Source of the DNA: Priestia megaterium NBRC 15308 = ATCC 14581
GTDB lineage: Bacteria > Bacillota > Bacilli > Bacillales > Bacillaceae_H
Length of the DNA stretch: 64,000 nucleotides
NCBI RefSeq assembly: GCF_000832985.1
Contig: NZ_CP009920.1
Location: forward strand, 4,458,501 to 4,522,500
Direction of reading: 5' to 3'
Part shown: positions 63,399 to 64,000 of the stretch, one piece after another
Numbering within the stretch: the first letter of the stretch is position 1
Layout of the letters: every line of letters begins with the position of its first letter
Program-made: the position numbers and the translations under genes
The notes under the pieces: generated by a model
The model's database searches: none
The model's input: the letters and a program-made list of their open reading frames with translations, nothing else
Told to the model about the DNA's origin: nothing

Positions 63399-64000
63399 AT
63401 GGACAAAATTGCTGTTATTTCAGATATCCACGGAAATCTTCCTGCATTAGAAGCAGTTTTAGCTGACATACAACAGCGAGATATCCATCGCATCATTTGT
63501 CTAGGTGATTTAGTAGGAAAAGGACCGGATTCAAGTAAAGTGATTGATATCATAAAAGAAAAGTGCGAAGTAACAGTAATGGGAAACTGGGATGACTTCA
63601 TTACAAAGCCTGCGGAATTCGAAGCGTTGAAATGGCATCAGAAGAAGTTAAGTTCAGCCCAAGAGGCATACTTAAAGGAACTTCCTTTTTCCGTTGAGTT
63701 TATGATGAGCGGAAAATTAATTAGAATGTTTCACGCTTCACCTAGAAGTCTCTATGACCGAATTCAACCTTGGGATTCACTTGAAAAGCGCCTTAGTCTA
63801 TTTGCTAATACGGAATATACAGAAAATATAAAAGGATCAAGAGAGCCAGATGTTATCTGTTACGGAGATGTACATAATGCATTTATTCAACATATTAAAG
63901 GGAAAACGCTATGCAATGTAGGAAGTGTAGGAAACCCGCTTGATTTACCACAAGCTTCCTATCTTATCTTAGGAGGAAAGGATCAAGACGAAAGTCCTTC
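63399..64000 (+). CDS. Calcineurin-like metallophosphoesterase (3' end outside window)
   Basis: The first 200 residues are in the window. Metallophosphatase motifs: ISDIHGNLPALEAVL (D8, H10), CLGDLVGKGPD (D38 region), MGNWDDF (GN-D/H motif) and YGDVHNAF replacing the usual GHTH. The order matches the YfcE/PrpE-like phosphodiesterase or phosphatase family. AAAGGAGTGGAGG precedes the ATG. The frame is still open at the last base, so the gene is cut by the window edge. Confidence 0.88.
   Translation, partial: MDKIAVISDIHGNLPALEAVLADIQQRDIHRIICLGDLVGKGPDSSKVIDIIKEKCEVTVMGNWDDFITKPAEFEALKWHQKKLSSAQEAYLKELPFSVEFMMSGKLIRMFHASPRSLYDRIQPWDSLEKRLSLFANTEYTENIKGSREPDVICYGDVHNAFIQHIKGKTLCNVGSVGNPLDLPQASYLILGGKDQDESP

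Overview
The window is chromosomal DNA of a low-GC, spore-forming Bacillaceae. It carries an alpha/beta-type small acid-soluble spore protein, a YjcZ-type spore protein, Gram-positive GGAGG ribosome sites and frequent GTG/TTG starts. A 562-residue M4 neutral protease at the right end matches the length I recall for the NprM precursor of Priestia (Bacillus) megaterium, so that species or a close relative is the best guess. No rRNA, tRNA, CRISPR array, insertion sequence or intact prophage was seen.

Layout. 0-8 kb: the end of a probable RNA helicase, menA (menaquinone), an AlaX-type tRNA editing enzyme, a YhgE/Pip membrane protein, a PH-domain protein and a YnfM-type exporter. Two of the three copies of a structured, inverted-repeat-bounded element lie here. 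8-13 kb: a CysL-like LysR regulator, then a compact operon GntR regulator / ABC ATPase / ABC permease / ECF sigma factor, with a perfect inverted repeat on its promoter. 13-19 kb: a DedA protein, DNA polymerase IV with a possible SOS box, the peroxide pair ohrA/ohrR with operator candidates, a YdjO protein, a 35-residue membrane peptide, a metallo-beta-lactamase-fold hydrolase, and a LysM-3D wall protein with a WalR-type box. 19-27 kb: an SF1 helicase, a cobalamin-binding protein with the CarH/LitR photoreceptor signature but no DNA-binding domain, a PAS-like protein, and convergently a 1186-residue CheB-CheR-PAS-histidine kinase. 27-31 kb: proline synthesis (proC, proB, proA) without a visible T-box.

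31-40 kb: a second YdjO gene with a long leader, metabolic enzymes, a Tim44-like/YxcD pair, an MMPL exporter, a DDAH-family enzyme, a spore DNA-binding protein, a YihY protein and an esterase. 40-44.5 kb looks like an accessory pocket. It holds a gene frameshifted at a G-run, a badly decayed gene, small unknown genes, a Lys/Glu-rich lipoprotein, an HTH-TPR regulator, a Tyr/Pro-rich coat-like protein and a PIN-domain toxin-like pair. 44.5-52 kb returns to ordinary genes: an acetyltransferase, a dioxygenase under an MhqR-like operator, an RsbR-type protein, a sodium:solute symporter pair, an FbpA-like peptide and a DnaQ-like exonuclease. 52-64 kb: a secreted M6 protease behind a possible sigma-54 promoter, fumarase, a GH25 lysozyme, an orphan histidine kinase, the third copy of the repeat, the YjcZ peptide, the M4 protease, and a metallophosphoesterase cut by the window end.

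The most interesting system-level observation is the cobalamin (possibly light-sensing) protein translationally coupled to a PAS-like protein, tail to tail with an orphan multidomain kinase. All functional calls come from reading sequence and motifs. No database search was run.
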